Below are positions 1 to 9,146 of a DNA stretch of 64,000 nt, piece after piece; position 1 is the stretch's first letter; the number at the start of each line of letters is the position of its first letter. The stretch comes from Streptomyces sp. SJL17-4 (GTDB taxonomy: Bacteria; Actinomycetota; Actinomycetes; Streptomycetales; Streptomycetaceae). The translations under genes were made by a program, and so were the position numbers. The DNA lies in NCBI RefSeq assembly GCF_036826855.1, contig NZ_CP104578.1, forward strand, positions 4,189,501 through 4,253,500, given 5' to 3'. The notes beneath the pieces are model-generated. The model ran no database searches. It worked only from the letters and a program-made list of their open reading frames with translations, and was not told the origin of the DNA.

Positions 1-1933
1 TGCGGGCCAGCCACGCCCGCAGCGGCTCCGGGTCGCCGTCCTCGACGAGCGCGAGGACACGGGGGCCGAGGTCCGCCGCCCGCTCGCCGCCGACGAGGAG
101 CGCGGGGCCGTCGAGCCAGTCGAGGCCGGGGGTGGCCTCGGCGGTGTCCACGGCCGCGCAGCAGACCATCGCGGTGACGTGGTCGGCGAGCAGGTCGCGG
201 CCGGAGCGGGGCGGCTGGAGCGGGAAGAGCGGCAGCGGGCCGTCCGGGCCGCTGACGACCACGGGGGGTGTGGTGCCGGAGTGCCGGTCGTTTCTCTCGG
301 CGCTGCGGGCCGCCGCCTCGGCGGTCAGGGCGGTGGCGGCCACCCGCGCCTCCCGGGCGGCCTCCTCGCGCGCGAGGAGCGCGCTGAGCGCGCCGGCGAG
401 CGCCTCGGCGGCGGGGTTGACGGCCTCTTCGTCGTCCTCGATGTCGAGGTCGACGTCGGTGGCATCCTCGATGTCGACCTCGTCAGTGAGGGTGACCCGG
501 CCGTCGTCGTGGCTGCGGGCGTCCGCGCCTTCCACCGGGAGCGGGCGGTCCCCGGGCACTGCGGCGGCGTCGGCGTCGTCGACATCTGCATCGACATCGG
601 CGGCGACATCTGCGGTGACATCGGCGGGCTTCGCCGGCTCCGTGGAGAGGTGGGCGATCACCCGGGTCAGGGTCGGGCCGTCGGCAACGCCCTCACCGCC
701 CCTGCCCCTGCCCCCGCCCCCGGCCGCGGAATCCGCCAGGCCGAGGCCGTCGAGGACCTGGTGCAGCCGGGCCGCGTCGGTGCGCCACTTCCGGTCGACG
801 ACCTCCTCCGGGTACTGGCTCCACTCCACCGGGGACCAGTCGGGCCCGGGTTCGGCCGGGCCGCCGTGGAAGAGACGGGCGGCGAGCAGCGAGGTGGCCT
901 CGTCGACCGCGCCCGGCTCCTCCAGGAGGTCGCAGGCGGGCCGCTCGCCGAGCCGGGAGGAGAAGCCGTCCGCGAGCCGGTCGCGGCGGGAGAGCTCGGT
1001 CAGGGCGGAGACCACGCCGGCGTCGAGCTTGGCGGGCCAGCGGCCCATCCGCCAGGCGGGCAGCGCGACGCGGGTCAGGAGCCGGTCCCAGCCCGCGTAC
1101 GCCAGGCCGACCTGCTCCTGGGCGACGATCCGAACGCCGTAGTCCACGGCCTGGGCGCGCTCCGAGCCGGCGGCGGCGACCCCGCGCTCCATCTCGGCGG
1201 CGTGCCCGCGGCAGGCGCGGAGGAGGACACGGGCGACCTGCCCGACGGCGCCCGCGCCCAGTCGGCGGAACGGGTCGAGACCGGGGGTCTCCGGCACGGC
1301 CACGGCCGCGTCCAGGCCCCGGACGAAACGGCGGGCCGCGGCTATGTCGGGGTGCGCGGCGGGGCCCGTACCGGCGACGACCGGGGCGAGGACCGCCCTC
1401 AGCTCGCCGACGCGCATCCACCACAGGAAGGGCGAACCTATGACGAGGACGGGGGCGCCTTCGCCCTCCCCCTCGCCGCCCGGTGTGCGCAGCGCGCGGT
1501 GGGCCCGGTGGGTGCGGTCCTCCAGCCAGCTGTCGCAGTCCGGGGTCAGGGCTATCGCGGCGGGCGCCGGGACGTCGAGCCGGTCGGCCAGGTCCCGGAC
1601 GAGCCGGTAGAGGTCGGGGGCGGCGGTCTCGGAGAGCTCCACCGTCGGCGTGGCGGCCGGACGGGCGCGGGCCACGACGAGGGCGACGGCGGTGCCGGCG
1701 AGGAGGACGAGGACCGCGAGGACGGTCACCACCCAGCGGGCCGTGTCCCAGCCGGAGCCGGTGAAGTGGCCGGTGGCCCCGCCCGCGTACAGGACGACGG
1801 CCACGGCGGCGGGCAGGACCGCGAGGCCCAGCGCCCTGCCGCGGACCCGGAGGACGGCGAGGGCCCGGGAGCGCGCGGCGCGCGCTCCCCACTCCTCGCC
1901 GACAACGGAACCGGTACCGGACACGCCGTACAT
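1..1933 (-). CDS. membrane protein, M48-peptidase-like without zinc motif (3' end outside window)
   Basis: The frame is open from ATG at 1933 to the window edge (at least 644 residues). Two hydrophobic segments lie near residues 32-50 and 68-92, then a soluble region. The part reading VLVIGSPFLWWM...ELRAVLAPVVAG aligns by eye with the M48 segment that normally carries ELRAVLAHELGH, but the HExxH residues read PVVAG. If the relationship is right, it is a non-catalytic homologue. The C-terminal half has an acidic D/A/V-rich stretch. It lies downstream of purD on the same strand across a 251-bp gap with no clear signal. Family assignment is inferred from motif position only. Confidence 0.6.
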   Translation of the reverse strand, partial: MYGVSGTGSVVGEEWGARAARSRALAVLRVRGRALGLAVLPAAVAVVLYAGGATGHFTGSGWDTARWVVTVLAVLVLLAGTAVALVVARARPAATPTVELSETAAPDLYRLVRDLADRLDVPAPAAIALTPDCDSWLEDRTHRAHRALRTPGGEGEGEGAPVLVIGSPFLWWMRVGELRAVLAPVVAGTGPAAHPDIAAARRFVRGLDAAVAVPETPGLDPFRRLGAGAVGQVARVLLRACRGHAAEMERGVAAAGSERAQAVDYGVRIVAQEQVGLAYAGWDRLLTRVALPAWRMGRWPAKLDAGVVSALTELSRRDRLADGFSSRLGERPACDLLEEPGAVDEATSLLAARLFHGGPAEPGPDWSPVEWSQYPEEVVDRKWRTDAARLHQVLDGLGLADSAAGGGGRGRGGEGVADGPTLTRVIAHLSTEPAKPADVTADVAADVDADVDDADAAAVPGDRPLPVEGADARSHDDGRVTLTDEVDIEDATDVDLDIEDDEEAVNPAAEALAGALSALLAREEAAREARVAATALTAEAAARSAERNDRHSGTTPPVVVSGPDGPLPLFPLQPPRSGRDLLADHVTAMVCCAAVDTAEATPGLDWLDGPALLVGGERAADLGPRVLALVEDGDPEPLRAWLAR

Positions 1934-2184
1934 CACCCCCTCCTGCCCACGTCGGGACTGCCTGTGGCGGTGTTGCTCACTCCCCCACTGTGGCACCCGC
2001 CACTGACATCGCAATGCCGGTGGGCCAAGTGCCGGAATGCCTTCGCCGCACCCTAGTTGGGGCTTCGGCGGACGTCATCCGGATGGCCCAGCCGTCACTC
2101 GAAGGTATGGCTTTGGGCAAAGGTGATGGATTTCGCGCGGCCGTACGATCCACCGCACGGCCACGCGAGAAATCGGCGGTCCTG

Positions 2185-3435
2185 TCAGGCCTCGGCGGCC
2201 TTCCGCGCGATGTCCGTACGGTGCTGGGAGCCGTCAAGGCGGATACGGCCGACCGCCGCGTAGGCACGCTCGCGGGCCTGCGCCAGGTCCGTTCCGGTCG
2301 CGGTGACCGAAAGGACGCGGCCGCCCGCGCTGACGATCGCGTCGCCGTCCCGCTTCGTCCCGGCGTGCAGCACGTACGCGAGCGGGGCGTCCTGCTCGGC
2401 GACCTCGTCGAGGCCCTCGATCGGGTCGCCCGTCCGCGGGGTCTCCGGGTAGTTGTGCGAGGCGATGACCACGGTGACCGCGGCGTCGTCGCTCCAGTTC
2501 AGCGGGGCCTGGTCGCCCAGGGTGCCGTTGGCGGAGTTCAGCAGCACGCCGGCCAGCGGGGTGCGGAGCCGGGCCAGCACGACCTGGGTCTCGGGGTCGC
2601 CGAAGCGGGCGTTGAACTCGATGACCCGTACGCCGCGGCTGGTGATCGCCAGACCCGCGTACAGCAGGCCGGAGAACGGCGTGCCACGGCGGCGCAGCTC
2701 GTCGACCGTCGGCTGGAGGACGGTCCCGAGGACCTCCTCGACCAGCTTCGGGTCGGCCCAGGGCAGCGGCGAGTAGGCACCCATGCCGCCGGTGTTCGGG
2801 CCCTCGTCGTCGTCGAGCGCGCGCTTGAAGTCCTGCGCGGGCTGGAGCGGGAGGACGGTGGTGCCGTCGGTGATGGCGAAGAGGGAGACCTCGGGGCCGT
2901 CGAGGAACTCCTCGATGACCACCCGGTCGCACGCGAGCGCGTGGGCCCGGGCCTGCGCGAGGTCGTCGGTGACGACGACGCCCTTGCCGGCGGCGAGGCC
3001 GTCGTCCTTCACGACGTACGGAGCGCCGAAGGCGTCGAGCGCCTCGTCGATCTCCTCCGGGGTCGTGCAGACGTAGCTGCGGGCGGTGGGCACCCCGGCG
3101 CCGGCCATGACGTCCTTGGCGAACGCCTTGGAGCCTTCCAGCTCCGCCGCTTCCCGCGACGGGCCGAAGGCGGGGATGCCGGCCGCGCGGACGGCGTCGG
3201 CGACACCGGCGACGAGCGGAGCCTCCGGGCCGACGACGACCAGGTCGGCGCCGAGCTCGGTGGCGAGGCGCGCGACGGCTTCGCCGTCCAGCTGGTCGAC
3301 GGGGTGCAGCTCGGCGACCTCCGCGATTCCGGCGTTGCCGGGCGCGCAGTGCAGAGCGGTGACGTCGGGATCGAGGGAGAGAGAGCGGCACAGGGCGTGT
3401 TCGCGGGCGCCGCCGCCGATGACGAGGACCTTCAC
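2185..3435 (-). CDS. purD: phosphoribosylamine-glycine ligase
   Basis: GAR synthetase joins glycine to 5-phosphoribosylamine using ATP, the second step of de novo purine synthesis, in the cytoplasm. The N-terminus [15 protein letters not shown] is the typical nucleotide-fold start, followed by ATP-grasp segments ([30 protein letters not shown]) and the conserved [10 protein letters not shown] and NARFGDPE motifs. The GTG at 3435 gives 416 residues, the usual length; an upstream ATG at 3522 would add 29 residues without family resemblance. dnaX lies 61 bp upstream on the same strand. Confidence 0.97.
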   Translation of the reverse strand: MKVLVIGGGAREHALCRSLSLDPDVTALHCAPGNAGIAEVAELHPVDQLDGEAVARLATELGADLVVVGPEAPLVAGVADAVRAAGIPAFGPSREAAELEGSKAFAKDVMAGAGVPTARSYVCTTPEEIDEALDAFGAPYVVKDDGLAAGKGVVVTDDLAQARAHALACDRVVIEEFLDGPEVSLFAITDGTTVLPLQPAQDFKRALDDDEGPNTGGMGAYSPLPWADPKLVEEVLGTVLQPTVDELRRRGTPFSGLLYAGLAITSRGVRVIEFNARFGDPETQVVLARLRTPLAGVLLNSANGTLGDQAPLNWSDDAAVTVVIASHNYPETPRTGDPIEGLDEVAEQDAPLAYVLHAGTKRDGDAIVSAGGRVLSVTATGTDLAQARERAYAAVGRIRLDGSQHRTDIARKAAEA

Positions 3436-3496
3436 GCCAGTCAGGGTAGCCCGACGACCGGGATGCCCCTTGTGCGGGCCACTGAACGAGACGCCC

Positions 3497-5680
3497 CTAC
3501 TCGTTCGTGTATTCCTCCACAACCGTGGCTCCGAGTTCGCGCACGATCAGGTCGTGCCCGGAGAGGGCGGAGTCGACGAGGTCCGGATCGTCCTCCTCCG
3601 GCACGTCGTCCTCGGGCGCCACAGGCTGCGGCGCGGGCGGCGTGTACGCGGGCGCGGGCGACGGGGCCTGCTGGAAGGAGGGCGCGGGGGCGGACGCGGG
3701 GGCGGCGGACTGCGTCTGCGGCTGTACGGGGGCGGGCGGCGGCGCCTGCTGGAAGGACGGCGCGGGCTGTGCGTGCGCGGGGGCGGAGGCCTGCGGGCGG
3801 CCGAAGCCTCCGGTGCCGCCCGATCCGCCGAAGCCGGTGGCGGCGGGCGGCGGCGAGGCGCCGCCCGACGGGTCGATGATCGCCTCGATCTTCCAGTTCA
3901 CGTTGAACTGCTCGGCGAGGGCCTGCTTCAGGACGTCCTCGCTGCCGCTGCTCGCGAAGTTGTCGCGGGCTCCGGCGTTGAGGAAGCCGAGCTGGAGGGT
4001 CGTGCCGTCGAAGCCCGCGACCTGCGCGTTCTGGCTGAGCAGGATCCAGGTGAAGCGGCGCCGGTTCTTCACGGCGTCGAGGATCTGCGGCCAGAGGTTG
4101 CGCACCTGGGCGGTGTCACCGCCGCCGCCCGAGGCGGCGGGAGCGGGCGCGGATGCCTGCGGCGCGGGCTGTGCGTACACGGGAGCGGGAGCGGGGGCCG
4201 CCGGAGCCGGCGCGGCGGACGCGGACGCACCGGGCCAGGCACCGGGTGCGCCGCCACCGGGCGCGGCGGCACCGGGCCAGGCGCCGGGACGGGGAGCGGA
4301 GGGCTGCGCTTGAACCGGCTCGGGAGCCGGTGCGGGTGCGGCGGCCGGTGCGGGTGCCGGTGCCGGTGCGGCCTGCGGCGGAGCCTGTACGGGCATGGGC
4401 GCGGGGGCCGGGGCGGGGGCCGGCGGGGGCGGGGCCATCGGCGTATGGGCGTCCGGCCCGGGCACGTACCCCAGGGCGGGCGCGGGCGCGCCGGGCGTGA
4501 AGACGGGCGCGGGCCCGGTGGCGGCACCGCGCTCCAGCCGATCGAGGCGGGCCTGGACGGACCGCTCGTCGTCGAAGGCGGCGGGCAGCAGCACGCGCGC
4601 GCAGATCAGCTCCAGCTGGAGCCGGGGCGAGGTGGCGCCCCGCATCTCGGTCAGACCGGCGTTGACCAGGTCGGCGGCCCGGCTGAGCTCGGCGGCACCG
4701 AACACGGACGCCTGCGCCTGCATGCGCTCGATCACATCGGCCGGGGCGTCGATGAGGCCCTTCTCGGCGGCGTCGGGCACGGCGGCGAGGATCACCAGGT
4801 CGCGCAGCCGCTCCAGGAGGTCGGCGACGAACCGGCGCGGGTCGTTGCCGCCCTCGATGACCGTGTCGACGACCTCGAACGCGGCGGCGCCGTCACCGGC
4901 GGCGAAGGCCTCCACGACCGCGTCGAGCAGCGAACCGTCCGTGTAGCCGAGCAGGGAGGTGGCCATGGGGTACGTCACACCGTCGGCGGCGGCTCCGGCG
5001 AGGAGCTGGTCCATGACGGACATCGAGTCACGCACGGAACCGGCGCCGGCACGCACGACGAGCGGCAGCACGCCGTCCTCGACGGGGATGCCCTCGCGCC
5101 CGCAGACGTCGCGCAGGTACTCCCGCAGGGTGCCGGGCGGGACGAGCCGGAAGGGGTAGTGGTGGGTCCGGGACCGGATCGTCCCGATCACCTTCTCGGG
5201 CTCGGTCGTGGCGAAGATGAACTTGAGGTGCTCCGGCGGCTCCTCGACCACCTTCAGCAGGGCGTTGAAGCCCGCCGGGGTGACCATGTGGGCCTCGTCG
5301 ATGATGTAGATCTTGTACCGGCTCGACGCGGGCCCGAAGAACGCCTTCTCGCGCAGCTCACGGGCGTCGTCCACACCACCGTGCGAGGCGGCGTCGATCT
5401 CGATGACGTCGATCGACCCCGGCCCGTTCCGCGCGAGGTCACGGCAGGACTGGCACTCCCCGCAGGGCGTGGGAGTGGGCCCCTGCTCGCAGTTCAGACA
5501 CCGCGCGAGAATGCGCGCACTGGTCGTCTTGCCACAGCCGCGCGGCCCGCTGAACAGGTACGCGTGATTGACCCGGTTGTTCCGCAGGGCCTGCTGCAAC
5601 GGGTCGGTGACATGCTCCTGCCCGATGACCTCGGCGAAGGACTCGGGGCGATAGCGGCGGTAGAGCGCGAGAGACGACAC
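3497..5680 (-). CDS. dnaX: DNA polymerase III subunits gamma and tau
   Basis: This is the clamp-loader ATPase of the replisome. From GTG 5680 ([15 protein letters not shown]) the Walker A GPRGCGKT is at residues 45-52, a zinc-binding cysteine set lies near residues 61-79 (CLNCEQ...CGECQSC), and the DEAH Walker B is at 128-131. At 727 residues it is a tau-type protein; the second half contains long Pro/Ala-rich linkers before and after a folded part near [13 protein letters not shown]. An in-frame upstream ATG would extend it into low-complexity sequence and was not chosen. It lies directly downstream of the SRP RNA gene, a common arrangement. Confidence 0.97.
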   Translation of the reverse strand: MSSLALYRRYRPESFAEVIGQEHVTDPLQQALRNNRVNHAYLFSGPRGCGKTTSARILARCLNCEQGPTPTPCGECQSCRDLARNGPGSIDVIEIDAASHGGVDDARELREKAFFGPASSRYKIYIIDEAHMVTPAGFNALLKVVEEPPEHLKFIFATTEPEKVIGTIRSRTHHYPFRLVPPGTLREYLRDVCGREGIPVEDGVLPLVVRAGAGSVRDSMSVMDQLLAGAAADGVTYPMATSLLGYTDGSLLDAVVEAFAAGDGAAAFEVVDTVIEGGNDPRRFVADLLERLRDLVILAAVPDAAEKGLIDAPADVIERMQAQASVFGAAELSRAADLVNAGLTEMRGATSPRLQLELICARVLLPAAFDDERSVQARLDRLERGAATGPAPVFTPGAPAPALGYVPGPDAHTPMAPPPPAPAPAPAPMPVQAPPQAAPAPAPAPAAAPAPAPEPVQAQPSAPRPGAWPGAAAPGGGAPGAWPGASASAAPAPAAPAPAPVYAQPAPQASAPAPAASGGGGDTAQVRNLWPQILDAVKNRRRFTWILLSQNAQVAGFDGTTLQLGFLNAGARDNFASSGSEDVLKQALAEQFNVNWKIEAIIDPSGGASPPPAATGFGGSGGTGGFGRPQASAPAHAQPAPSFQQAPPPAPVQPQTQSAAPASAPAPSFQQAPSPAPAYTPPAPQPVAPEDDVPEEDDPDLVDSALSGHDLIVRELGATVVEEYTNE

Positions 5681-5851
5681 ATGTACGAGGTTATAGGCGC
5701 CCACCGACAACCCGGGAAAAACCGCCGCCGCCGACTGCTCCGAGCCCGGCCCCGGCGCGCGACCTCGGCCACGGCTGCGGGGCCCGGCCCCGTCCACTGC
5801 CCCCGGCCACTGCTGCTCCCGGCTGCTGCTGCGGCCCCGGCCACAGCTTCT

Positions 5852-5893
5852 GCCACCGCCATCGCCATCGCTATCGCCACCGCCATCGCCGCG
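5852..5893. repeat. GCCATC/GCCACC hexamer tract
   Basis: About seven imperfect copies of a six-base unit sit between the SRP RNA 3' end and the dnaX start. No coding function is apparent. It is probably a slippage-prone simple repeat within the dnaX leader. Confidence 0.6.
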
Positions 5894-5902
5894 TACGGGA
5901 AC

Positions 5903-6000
5903 GCAAGCGCCCCCCACGCACCTGCCAGAGCCGACCTACCCTTGCTGCCTTCCGGCCCTGGGGGAGTTCAGTCAGATAGCACCGCGTGAGGGGCTCCGCC
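5903..6000 (-). ncRNA. ffs: small bacterial SRP RNA (4.5S)
   Basis: On the minus strand the highly conserved domain IV apical sequence GGGCCGGAAGGCAGCAAGGG is present. The flanks pair: GCCCCTCACGC near 5994-5984 with GCGTGGGGGGC near 5919-5909 (11 pairs, one G-U). This RNA binds Ffh and guides membrane targeting of nascent proteins. Its position just upstream of dnaX and near tRNA-Ser is typical for Streptomyces. The ends are approximate, set by the closing helix. Confidence 0.93.
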
Positions 6001-6115
6001 CAGAGTACCCGATGCCAGAGCCCCCAAGGCCCCGCTCCCCCTCCCGGACCCCCTCACCGTCCCCCACCAGGATCGAGTTCGCGAGCACCCTCTTCGGTCA
6101 TGTAATGTTCGCGGC

Positions 6116-6203
6116 GGAGGATTCGCCTAGAGGCCTAGGGCGCACGCTTGGAAAGCGTGTTGGGGGCAACCCCTCACGAGTTCGAATCTCGTATCCTCCG
6201 CCA
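6116..6203 (+). tRNA. tRNA-Ser(GGA)
   Basis: Acceptor stem GGAGGAT pairs with ATCCTCC, followed by G and an encoded CCA. The anticodon arm CACGCTTGGAAAGCGTG exposes GGA, there is a long class II variable arm, and the T-loop is GTTCGAATC. Confidence 0.97.
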
Positions 6204-6226
6204 TTGCTCTCACCGGGCAATTCGTT

Positions 6227-6258
6227 GAAGGGCCCCACCGTTCGCGGTGGGGCCCTTC
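6227..6258 (+). terminator. terminator after tRNA-Ser(GGA)
   Basis: A perfect 14-bp inverted repeat (GAAGGGCCCCACCG and its complement) closed by a TTCG tetraloop lies 24 bp after the tRNA. There is no U-tract, as is usual in high-GC genomes. It also faces the end of the convergent regulator gene. Confidence 0.85.
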
Positions 6259-6293
6259 GGCGTTGTCCGGAGCGGAGCCGACGGGCTTGCTCT

Positions 6294-6914
6294 TCAGCCC
6301 TCGCTTCCGGGGAGGCCGGCTTCGAGGAGATCGAAGACGTACGTGGCCTCCGGGGCCACGGTGGCGGCGATCCGGGCGTTGGGCTCTCCGGCGAGGGTGA
6401 GTTCCTGGATGCGCTGGAAGAGCAGGCGGTGGGCGGCGCCGAGGAGCGCGGCGGTGGCCCGGGGGGCGATGGCCGGGGCTGGGGCCGTGAGGGCTGCGGC
6501 CAGGGCCTCCTCGCGGAGGTCGTGGAGTTCGCGCAGGCGGGCGCTCAGGGTGGGACTCTCGGCGATCATGCGGGCGAACTCCGGACCGGCGAAGCCCGCA
6601 ACGGGGTCGCACCGCTCGACCGCGCCGGCGAACTCGCGACGCAGCGCGGCGAGCGGCGACTCCCCGGCCGCCCGGTCGGCGACCGCGCGGGCCAGCGTCG
6701 CGGTGAACGCCTCGTGGTGGTCGAGGGCCAGGTCCTCCTTCCGCGGGAAGTAGTTGGTGACCGTCTTCTTGGCGACGCGGGCCGCCGTGGCGATCTCGGC
6801 GATGGTCGTCTGTTCGAAGCCCTGCTCCATGAAGAGGCGGGTGGCGTGGTCGGAGATCAGCTGCCTGGTCTCCTGCTTCTTGGACTCGCGGAGTCCCATG
6901 CTCTCGGTACCCAT
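6294..6914 (-). CDS. TetR-family transcriptional regulator
   Basis: This is a 206-residue repressor-type protein. The N-terminal helix-turn-helix reads TTIAEIATAARVAKKTVTNYFPRKEDL, the standard TetR pattern, and the rest is a helical ligand domain with no recognisable specificity. Start could be ATG 6914 or 6899; neither has a strong ribosome site. A TTAC-N7-GTAA operator-like repeat lies only 9 bp upstream of 6914 and a second lies before the divergent ORF, suggesting autorepression and control of the divergent unit (small ORF plus VOC protein). Confidence 0.92.
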   Translation of the reverse strand: MGTESMGLRESKKQETRQLISDHATRLFMEQGFEQTTIAEIATAARVAKKTVTNYFPRKEDLALDHHEAFTATLARAVADRAAGESPLAALRREFAGAVERCDPVAGFAGPEFARMIAESPTLSARLRELHDLREEALAAALTAPAPAIAPRATAALLGAAHRLLFQRIQELTLAGEPNARIAATVAPEATYVFDLLEAGLPGSEG

Positions 6915-6923
6915 GAGCGAATC

Positions 6924-6990
6924 TTACACTCGACGTAAAAATATCCTTGACGCATCCTCGGCGGCGTGCGTAAAGTTACGTCCGTCGTAA
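6924..6990. promoter_or_regulatory. paired operator-like inverted repeats between TetR gene and divergent ORF
   Basis: Two similar 15-bp elements occur: TTACACTCGACGTAA (6924-6938) and TTACGTCCGTCGTAA (6976-6990). Both have TTAC/GTAA ends around a seven-base centre. A further CGTAA-AG-TTACG repeat sits at 6969-6980. They probably bind the adjacent TetR protein. Confidence 0.65.
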
Positions 6991-7026
6991 AAATCGCCCC
7001 GTAGAACCAAAGGGAAGAGGCCGCGT

Positions 7027-7305
7027 ATGCCGAAGCCGGATCGCACCGTGCTCGCCACCACGTCCGCCACATCCACCGTGTCCGTCGCGTACGCCGCGTC
7101 CGCCGTGTCCGTCGCGTACGCCACCAGGTCCGCCACCAGGTCCTCCGCCGGGCTCGCCGTCCTGTCCGGCGCCGGGCAGGACGCGGGACCTGCGCCCAGC
7201 GCCGCCCGGCGCCCGCCGCTCCGGGAGCTGCCGCGCGGCGGTCGCCGCGGGGCCCCCGCTGCCGCCGCCCGCAACCGGTACCAGGCGCCGCGCCGTACGT
7301 ACTGA
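7027..7305 (+). CDS. small hypothetical protein, low complexity
   Basis: An ATG with a plausible AGGGAAGAG ribosome site opens a 92-residue frame. The N-terminal half is built of repeated Ser/Thr/Ala/Val words (SVAYA twice, from an imperfect DNA repeat); the C-terminal half is Arg/Pro-rich. I recognise no family. It starts 112 bp from the divergent TetR gene and ends 67 bp before the VOC gene, so it may be the first gene of a TetR-controlled pair, or only leader sequence. The reverse strand is also open here, so coding status is uncertain. Confidence 0.35.
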   Translation: MPKPDRTVLATTSATSTVSVAYAASAVSVAYATRSATRSSAGLAVLSGAGQDAGPAPSAARRPPLRELPRGGRRGAPAAAARNRYQAPRRTY

Positions 7306-7372
7306 GGCGCGACCACCCGCCTGCTTGCCTACCGGCCTGACCGTCTACCTGCCTTCCTACCGAGGAGCCGCC

Positions 7373-7768
7373 GTGAACGTCTCGACCTCCACCCTCTCCC
7401 TCACCGTCACCGACGTGGACGCGTCCCGGGAGTTCCTCACCACCCACCTCGGCTACCAGGTAGCCATGGCCGCCGACGGCTTCGCCTCGCTGACCCGCGA
7501 CGACGCCGCCGTCGACATCGTGCTGCTCAGCCGGGGCACCGACGTCCTCCCGCCCGAGCAGCGCGACCAGCAGGCCGCCGGCCTGATCCTGGCGTTCACC
7601 GTCACCGACCTCGCGGCGGAGGAGGCCCGCCTCCGCGCGGCGGGCGCTCCGATCACCATGCCGCTGCGCGAGGAGCCGTGGGGCGAGCGCCTGTTCCAGC
7701 TGACCGACCCCAACGGGGTCGTCATCCAGCTGGTCGAGTGGGTCACGCCCTCCGCCGACGCCTCGTGA
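7373..7768 (+). CDS. VOC (glyoxalase/bleomycin-resistance fold) family protein
   Basis: The GTG at 7373 follows CGAGGAG and gives 131 residues. The protein begins with the VOC pattern LSLTVTDVDASREFLTTHLGYQV and ends with WGERLFQLTDPNGVVIQLVEW, where the family usually has its last metal ligand (Glu). Related proteins bind or detoxify small molecules, but substrate cannot be told. It lies downstream of the divergent TetR promoter region, consistent with an inducible resistance or detoxification gene. Confidence 0.88.
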   Translation: MNVSTSTLSLTVTDVDASREFLTTHLGYQVAMAADGFASLTRDDAAVDIVLLSRGTDVLPPEQRDQQAAGLILAFTVTDLAAEEARLRAAGAPITMPLREEPWGERLFQLTDPNGVVIQLVEWVTPSADAS

Positions 7769-7821
7769 GCAGCGGCGCCTGAGGGTCGGACGGCCGCCCA
7801 TACCGCCATGAAGCCGATACA

Positions 7822-7861
7822 GCCGGTGGGCCGGGACGCATCCGCGTCCCGGCCCACCGGC
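7822..7861. terminator. bidirectional terminator
   Basis: A perfect 18-bp inverted repeat (GCCGGTGGGCCGGGACGC and complement) with a four-base loop lies between the convergent VOC gene and the secreted-protein gene. Confidence 0.85.
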
Positions 7862-7880
7862 GTGTGTGCGCGCCGCCCTC

Positions 7881-8444
7881 CTAGACGGGGCAGGGGCGGT
7901 ACTCGAGGCTGAGTTCGCGGTCGACGGCGTAGCTCGTCCGCATCGACGCGTCGATCACCTGCTGCCAGGAGCCGTACTTGGCGTACAGCTGGTCCGCGGT
8001 GGGGCCGAGCGGGTTGCCGTACTTGGCGACGTTCCGCTGCTCCAGGATCCGGACCTCCTCCGGGGTCATGCCGGCGCGGGTGATCTCCTTGGCCTGGTTC
8101 CGCATGTCGACCATCTCCCGGGCGATCTCCTCGTCCGTGGCGCCCGCCTCACGCATGGCGGCCTCCGTGCGGTGCATGTCCTCGAGGAGCCCGTGGTACC
8201 GCATCCGGGTCCGCTGGGCCTCGACCTTCTCGTCCATCGGCAGCACGCGGATCCGACACACCACGGGGTCGGTGCTGGGACAGGGTTCGTCGGCGGACAC
8301 GGGCCGGGCGAGCGGGGCGGTGATGACCGAACCGCACGCCTCGACGGCACCGGCACCGGCGGAACCGGCCGTCCCGAGGAGGGCGACGGCGGCGACGAAG
8401 GGGAGGAGGGCGCGGCGCAGCGCGGAGGAAGAGGAAAGAGGCAT
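7881..8444 (-). CDS. secreted conserved protein of unknown function
   Basis: From ATG 8444 the product has 187 residues. It has a Sec-type signal (RR followed by ALLPFVAAVALLGTAGSAGAGA) and then VEAC, which could be a lipobox variant. The mature part has cysteines in PCPSTDPVVC and near the C-terminus (YRPCPV), with a helical, charged middle (TDEEIAREMVDMRNQAKEI). No family recognised. The upstream in-frame start at 8567 was rejected because the signal peptide would then be internal. Confidence 0.75.
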   Translation of the reverse strand: MPLSSSSALRRALLPFVAAVALLGTAGSAGAGAVEACGSVITAPLARPVSADEPCPSTDPVVCRIRVLPMDEKVEAQRTRMRYHGLLEDMHRTEAAMREAGATDEEIAREMVDMRNQAKEITRAGMTPEEVRILEQRNVAKYGNPLGPTADQLYAKYGSWQQVIDASMRTSYAVDRELSLEYRPCPV

Positions 8445-8678
8445 GCGCGCATCTTTGGGGCTGCCGCGGTACGCCTTCACGGAGGCGCACCGGTGATCAC
8501 TCCTACGAGGTGCGGAGGGGGATGGGCTTGCGTGTTCGGGCCCTCCGCCCGCCGTAAGTCGGCTCATTCACTGGATCGGGGGGTGATGAGAGGGAGGGAC
8601 GTTACTGCGGCTACCGGTGTGTAGTGATGCCGATACTTTCTGTGATGACCAGTCGGCACGACCAAACAGGGGTTATCG

Positions 8679-9089
8679 ATGAGGAAGTTCGCTACGGCGG
8701 TGGTGGCCGCGGGGCTGTTCTTCGGGGGGATGGGGGTGGCGGTGGCGGACTCGTCTTGGCACGAGTTGGTCATGGAAACGCCGGGAGTTGCGTTCGAAGG
8801 CAAGTACCAGTGGCAACCCACAACCAAGGCGCCTAGCGGACTTCACCTCAAGGGCTCATTGCGGGACGAAAACGGGAGCGACGGCCACAACGTCTACCTC
8901 CGCACCAAGGTCGAGGGCTACGCCTGGGGCCATCACAAGGGTGTCCAGAGGAAAAGCGTCAAGGTCGACAAGGTCTTCTACGACGGAGCCGTCCTGAAGA
9001 CCAAGAAGGTGCGGTTGCACGCGTGCATCGATCGCGGCTCGCTGCGACCCGACTACTGCTCGCCGGAGCGGCTGTTCTCGCGGAAGTAG
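8679..9089 (+). CDS. small secreted protein next to ABC exporter
   Basis: This is 136 residues with a clear signal peptide (MRKFATAVVAAGLFFGGMGVAVA) and a likely cut after VAVADS. The mature part is Lys/Gly-rich, with two cysteines near the C-terminus (LHACIDRGS, PDYCSPE) that could pair. No family recognised. The ABC ATPase starts 57 bp downstream on the same strand, so the three genes may be one unit. Composition here is somewhat less GC-extreme than neighbours. Confidence 0.75.
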   Translation: MRKFATAVVAAGLFFGGMGVAVADSSWHELVMETPGVAFEGKYQWQPTTKAPSGLHLKGSLRDENGSDGHNVYLRTKVEGYAWGHHKGVQRKSVKVDKVFYDGAVLKTKKVRLHACIDRGSLRPDYCSPERLFSRK

Positions 9090-9146
9090 TCAACGGTTCC
9101 GGGAGCCGCCGACGCGCGGCTCCCCACGCCCAGGGAGCACACCAGC

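Noticed and set aside
179..2056. Long plus-strand reading frame opposite the membrane protein gene
   Set aside because: Gly/Arg/Val-rich product with no motif; the opposite frame gives membrane helices and an M48-like pattern. High GC makes long antisense frames common.
3086..5989. 967-codon plus-strand frame opposite dnaX
   Set aside because: It is an antisense shadow; dnaX has complete ATPase motifs on the other strand.
6116..6203. Integration (att) site at tRNA-Ser
   Set aside because: No integrase, no repeated tRNA 3' fragment seen nearby; the same was true at 41475, 62419 and 62724.
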